A stretch of 64,000 nucleotides of DNA, taken from Diplosphaera chodatii (lineage: Eukaryota > Chlorophyta > Trebouxiophyceae > Prasiolales > Stichococcaceae). Numbering within the stretch: the first letter of the stretch is position 1; each line of letters opens with the position of its first letter. The stretch lies in contig JAALGY010000032.1 of the NCBI GenBank assembly GCA_032358165.1, positions 434,001 to 498,000 on the forward strand, written 5' to 3'. Below, piece by piece: positions 59,601 to 64,000 of the stretch. A model generated the notes under the pieces. The model was not told where the DNA came from and did no database searches. It saw only the letters and a program-made list of their open reading frames with translations. The position numbers were made by a program, and so were the translations under genes.

Positions 59601-60563
59601 TAACCCTTCCAAGCACTCGACGTTCACCCTGCGCATGGGATGCGTGTTTGAGTCGCCGATGCTGTATGCCCGGATGTCAAATTCCATTGCAGCAGACCGC
59701 GTCACTTCGTTCCAGACCTGGATGGCGCTGCTTCGATTGCACATGCAACATAGCCAAGCATTGATACACTACTTCGAGCACAAAGCCCACTGGAAGCATG
59801 AAGAAATCAAACAGCTCACAGGAAATCGATGCGGTCTTTGTCCGTGAAATTGTCACGCGCTGCAATGCCGCCTGCAAAGGTGGTGTGGGCACAGCACATC
59901 GAATCAGCACAGTGCGGAGGAGCACGGGCGCAGTGCACTGCCATTTGTGAAGCAGCATGAAGCACTGCTGGTGAGCGCAGTCCTGCAGATGAGTGCATAT
60001 ATCATCCGCATGTGATGTGTGCAAGGCAACACATTTAGCGGCCTAGCATACCCTCAACATCGAAGGTCTGTAGGCCCAGGAATGTCAAATTGTAGGGGCC
60101 TGCAATCAGATCACGGATGGACCAGGTCAATGCCAGCTGTTGAAACGAAGGTAAACGCAAAATCGCATATTGGAAGGCAGCAAGTGCAAGAGGCCTGAGC
60201 CTGGACACTACGAAGCCTGCACCATCTCTGTCAGTGGTGCGCAGGTTGCCAGTCGGCAGGAAACCGGTGCCTGCAACAGTTTAAGACATCAATCATCACA
60301 TCCTACAGGTATGCACGCACATACTGCCTCCACTACAGCATCATTGCTGCGTGATCATCATATTATTAGCAGTCTTGAGCCGTTGCGTTGTCAGTCATCG
60401 TGTCATACATCTGCTGGACAGCTGGTACTGGTGGTGGTGTTGGCATGCATGCTGCAATGTAGGAGTATGCCTGTATGTTGGTCTCACCTGGCAGAAACGG
60501 CTCTGCTGCAGCACTGCTGAAGCAGGCCAGCAGGACCAGCATAACGGCGGCAGGCTTCATCAT
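56663..60563 (-). CDS. Secreted ferritin-like, desiccation-related (PCC13-62 type) protein
   Basis: Ferritin_2-type four-helix protein; plant PCC13-62 relatives accumulate under drying, and the biochemical role is not established. The start at 60563 opens a signal peptide (MMKPAAVMLVLLACFSSAAA). Phase-matched exons then give GTGFLPTGNLRTTDRDG, PYNLTFLGLQTFDVEG, GIAARDNFTDKDRIDFL, and the first core helix VNVECLEGLFDTWGTFGRGF with IGNLSLGG. These are followed by PPPVGAKAAGITERVKPYME, EVALNEQ, GHALLTRHMGSSLPCPAIDF, FNKFMAAAFDLPGTVRDKYG, PSLNDPNFVLSVLSLE, ELGATGNKG, FTNPALADAVAGLATSATAQ, VEPFGETVQQVFARVSALRD, NTDPRTIAVPDHFINLIP, FNRSPQQ, LINILTLGNPEGK and GAFFPEGLGGKINK (about 56975). The Glu, Glu and His of LEGLF, EEVALNEQGH and SLEELG fit ferritin-like helices. 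The C-terminal end is uncertain: the frame runs on to a stop at 56663, but a donor at CAG-GTGGCC may end the exon earlier. Confidence 0.82.
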
Positions 60564-61844
60564 GTGCAGTGTGCTCCCTATACAATGTATCAGCAAGCCT
60601 CTTTCGTTAGGACTCATCCCTGAACTCTAGTGATCGATCTTGACACAGACTGTCTGGCAAAATCCGACCCTTATGCCAAGATCTGCCTTGCAGTTGCCAA
60701 TGCCAAGACGTCACAGCCTGATTGAGATCTGTCGTGACGGCAACTGCGAGCATCTGACAGAATCTACGACGCCTAAGGCCTCTTGGACCCTCTCGTTCGG
60801 GGCGTGGCCTCGACTGGAGCGCGGCTCGTTATAGCGCGTTCTAGCCTGTCTCAGAGAAGCCGAGTCCGTCCATGTATCCACTTAGTATTGCAGGAGTGCG
60901 GGTCACCCGACACAACTTTCTTTCCAGGAAGTGTAGTAGAATAGGAAGTTTTCGGCAAGGTCTTGTCGATGTATCGGACCAGGTCATCACGAACAGGATC
61001 TACGCGGGAAGACCTCATACGCGCGCTCGAGCGTGTGCAGGGCTGCATGAAAGCATTGCGGGCCGATGGATGCCGCCAAATATCGTGGCAGCGGCATGGC
61101 CGCCTCGACTGCAGGCTGCAGTACTGCCCGTCAAACGGCAGCACCCGAGGCTACTCGCACGGCATCCAGCGCGTCGGATTGACACCCAAGAGTGAACGGC
61201 CTGACTGTGAGTTACACATCGCAGTGCAGCCAGCAGCAAAAGAACTTGCCTGACGAAGCAACGAAGTTCTGCTGGGTGTCCCACCTCGTAGCCTCTGCTT
61301 CAGTGATGCTGCAAAAGTCTTATCGCAAACGGCACACTGTTACCAGTTGCTGTGTCGTCAAAGCTTTTATGCCGTCAGGTGCATCTGAATGATGCGACGT
61401 CAGCTCATCTGCTTCCTGCCAGATGAACTTCAGGCTTCCTCTAGCTACGACTGGATCATTGACGTGACTGCCCCATGGCATGGCTGGTAGCTTCGCAACA
61501 TAATCCCCCTACCTGTATGCACGCACCGGCAGGCGCCGCCTTCAAAGCTGGCTGTGTGGCATGAGCAGCACAGCACACCAGTTAAGTTGCTATATTGATT
61601 ATCCCAGGGCAGCGTTGCACGAGCTGCTGCAGTCCCAGCATGCTTTGCTTCACAGCAAACAAGTATCAGGAACTGACAGCAATCCGGTTACTGACTGCTG
61701 CTGTTAATCCGCTGGCGAAGTTGACAAACGTGATGCAGTGCTACTCTCGCTAGCGCCTGTGGGAGCATAGCCTGGCCTGGGAGCCACAGGCCACCTTTCA
61801 TCCCTTCACAAAGCTGTGCTGACGCTCCTGTTGTGGCAGGAACA
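60564..61844. other. Spacer between ferritin-like gene start and isopeptidase stop
   Basis: Carries the promoter of the ferritin-like gene and the 3' flank of the isopeptidase gene. Apart from the candidate frame at 60969-61253, listed separately, no gene is supported. Confidence 0.5.
60969..61253 (+). CDS. Orphan open frame, possible small gene or exon
   Basis: A 94-residue frame from ATG 60969 to a TGA ending at 61253, basic and with balanced composition (TGSTREDLIRALERVQGCMK, later RLDCRLQYCPSNGSTRGYSH). It reads more like a protein than most frames in spacers, but no family is recognised, no splice partner was found, and the minus strand is also open here. It could be a decayed mobile-element fragment or chance. 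Confidence 0.2.
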   Translation: MYRTRSSRTGSTREDLIRALERVQGCMKALRADGCRQISWQRHGRLDCRLQYCPSNGSTRGYSHGIQRVGLTPKSERPDCELHIAVQPAAKELA

Positions 61845-63899
61845 TCAACCCCGGGCTGCCAGCAGCTCTGGGGCGCGCTCACGCAGGCGGTTAAGTGCCA
61901 GGGCTGCCGCTTCGTTGGGGCCCACCCCAGGGTTGATTGCTCGAATGCGCATGAACTCCTCCATCAGAGCCGCCTGGAATACTGCCTGCAGGTGGGCAGC
62001 GCAAACCTTTTACAGTTCTGCCCACTCCAGATTGGCTGAGTTCCAGAAGCAATATGATGTGCAGCATTGAGGTACACCTGCGCATCAGCGGCAGCTGCAG
62101 ATGGCTGTGCCATGGCACCATCCGCAGCTGTAGCTCCACTGACAGCGCGTGCTGCTGCAGCGCCAACAGCAGCTGCAGCAGGAACTCGGCTGCTGCCTGG
62201 CCTGCTCTGCTGTCCTCCTGCGGCGCCCTGCCCTGCAGTGCTTGCTGCCTGCCCTGGGGTGTCGAAGCGCAGCGCAGCACGCAGCAGGTGAGACTGCTGT
62301 CCACTGACGCTGCTGGTACCACCCAGGCGCGGCGCGACCCCAGACGTAGCCTGCAGCCGCCAAGAGGCACTGTTCATGCAGGTGAAAGATGATAGTCAGC
62401 GACACGGGCACAGCCCTGCCAACCTCTGCACCTGACATCGGGGTTCAGGGGCGCAATCATGACCAGCATGCAGACCTTGCTGGATGGCGAGTGCAGCGAC
62501 AGCTTGGCCGCCATGTCTGTGACACATGGGCTGGCGCTGCCGGCGCGCTGCGAGCTGTCGCCCGGCGCCTTGTGCGGCGGCGGCGGCGGCGCCGGCACTG
62601 CTGCTGCTGACCGCGTCTCAGCGGACGCTGCCGGCAGTGCGGATGCCGGCGGAGAGGCTGCACCTGCCAGCGCGACTGCAGGATCGTCCACTGGGGTTGA
62701 CACCGCGCCGGCAGAGGACCCCATTGCAGCCTGTGCCGCAGCTGCTGCTGGCACAGGCAGCGGGGGAGCGGGCTCCACATCCATGAGCTCCTCCGGCTGC
62801 GGGTGTGACCGTGTGACAGCATGCTGCAGCAGGGTACACACCCTGTAAAGCTTTGCTGCATAAGTCTCTGGGGAAGCTGCATGCATGCAGCGTCTGGCAT
62901 GCAGTGACATGCATGGTGATGCACACCCCTGAGCAGTGCTGATATCAGGTTTCACCAATGGGGTCTAAGGGGTCTCAGTCGGCACCTGCTGCGCCATTGG
63001 TGTGTTGAGGCGGGCCTCCATGCCTGTCAGCATTGGTGCAAGCGCCTGGCCAAATGGCGTGGCCAGCACCTGCATGCTGTGGCAGTCTGTTGGAGATCCT
63101 TCCTGACGCCCAAACCCTCCCAGCAGGGTGGAACGTCTGCCCGGGATGACAACAGGCGCAGGGTATTCGCGCGCGGGCAATCACCAGCAATGCAGTTGCA
63201 CCTCAGCTGGCAGGTTGGTGATGTGCGGCGGGATGCCAGACCCCGTGAGAAAGGTCGCAAACTCATCGCTGAAGTTGTTGCACTGCACACACGCAAGCAC
63301 AATGCTGTGGCACACACCTGGTCAGGTCTGGTAGGACGTTGATCCCCTGAGTGTGCAAGTGACACTCAGCATGCAACGTAAGCCCAGTGAGTCAGGCACG
63401 CTCTGCACGCACGTTGTGATGGAACAGGTTGTAGTTCTGTGGCGAATAGCGGTCGGATATGTCCACGAGGTACTCCTGGCGGACGTCGGCCGGCAAGTGT
63501 GTATACCTGCGTGCACACAAGCCAACACTGTTGTAGGACATATAGTCTGCCGCACGCTGCAACGACGGCGCCTCGTAATCGAACAGGCTCCATTTACTCA
63601 CCCAAGGTCAAGGACTTGTACGGGCTGACCGTAGGGCGTGTGCCCAGGCACTGCCTCCTGGATGCCACCGCCATAAAAGTGCTCCACCCCGCCAACCACT
63701 ATTGCTGTGTGATAGATGGCCTCAATCTGCATGCGGCGGTCGTTCAACATGCATGCCAATTGCGTCGCCTGGCTTGTTCACTTCTGCATCTGCCATGCAT
63801 GCAGTCCCACGTGCAGGTCACTTGCAGGAAGGCAGCGTGCAAAGCACGCTCACCTGCCGCCCAAGCAGCATTGGTGACATCTGACGCGCCAGCCCTTGG
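61845..63899 (-). CDS. PPPDE (DeSI-type) desumoylating isopeptidase, 5' end beyond window
   Basis: Cysteine isopeptidase of the C97/PPPDE family; known members remove SUMO or ubiquitin from proteins. Exons with matching phases: 63899-63854 (QGLARQMSPMLLGRQ), 63726-63602 (IEAIYHTAIVVGGVEHFYGG, with the catalytic His in YHTAIVV), 63506-63413 (LPADVRQEYLVDISDRYSPQ, then NYNLFHHN) and 63282-63202 (CNNFSDEFATFLTGSGIPPH). The catalytic Cys is the first codon of that exon. Then come ATPFGQALAPMLTGMEARLN, a Pro/Ala-rich linker from PEELMDVEPAPPLP onward, a second low-complexity region, and a conserved-looking tail AVFQAALMEEFMRIRAINPG with NEAAALALNRLRERAPELL, stop 61845-61847. The first codons (Met plus the usual VYDLS part) must lie upstream of 63899 and probably past 64000. 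The extra 250 or so residues after the protease domain are long for this family. Confidence 0.88.
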
Positions 63900-64000
63900 C
63901 TGCGAAGTTGAAACACAGGATATCAGCCAGCTGTCTGTTCGTGCGTTGAAGGCCACATGCACTGCAGGACAGCACGACGGGGACTGCATCCTACATGGGA

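Noticed and set aside
1..64000. tRNA genes, rRNA and CRISPR arrays
   Set aside because: No B-box-like GGTTCGAATCC context with a cloverleaf, no rRNA core, and no regularly spaced repeats were seen by eye.

Overview
This is a stretch of eukaryotic nuclear DNA, most likely from a green alga (Chlorophyta, probably a trebouxiophyte; species not determinable from sequence alone). The genes are dense, small and cut into many short exons. Donors are mostly GTGAGC, GTGCGC or GTGGGC and acceptors TGCAG. Exons use GC-rich third positions, and introns and spacers are full of TGCATGCA-like words. Proline/alanine/glutamine-rich tails and (Ser-Pro)n secreted proteins also fit green algae. Open frames without splicing are misleading here, so genes were assembled from exons whose splice phases agree and whose joined protein matches a known family. 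I found no tRNA, rRNA, CRISPR array, transposase or viral gene.

Left third: an organellar-targeted valyl-tRNA synthetase on the minus strand (925-8764); an HMG-box protein with a very long disordered N-terminal part (+, 9668-13457); an unrecognised proline-rich, probably membrane-anchored protein with an internal repeat (-, 14860-17784); and a 10.6-kb FANCJ/BRIP1-like DNA-repair helicase gene (+, 18837-29429) whose C-terminus is greatly extended.

Middle: an intronless secreted LysM-like protein (-, 30118-31026); Mediator subunit MED7 (+, 32193-33752); a head-to-head pair of paralogous secreted proteins with a proline-rich stalk and a cysteine-rich C-terminal module (34254-35575 minus, 35851-37380 plus), separated by only 275 bases; and the Golgi tethering subunit COG2 (-, 37664-43370).

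Right third: a run of redox and stress-type genes. These are a WrbA-type flavodoxin-like quinone reductase (+, 44414-46181), two tandem zinc-dependent alcohol/formaldehyde-dehydrogenase-like genes (+, 47130-51085 and 51714-55107), a secreted ferritin-like desiccation-related protein (-, about 56663-60563), and a PPPDE (DeSI-type) isopeptidase that runs toward the right edge (-, 61845-63899 and beyond). There is no operon logic; neighbours share promoters or converge at 3' ends. The most unusual points are the divergent Cys-rich pair, the 3'-biased intron loss between the two dehydrogenase copies, and the FANCJ-like helicase with a DEGH box and an unassigned C-terminal module.
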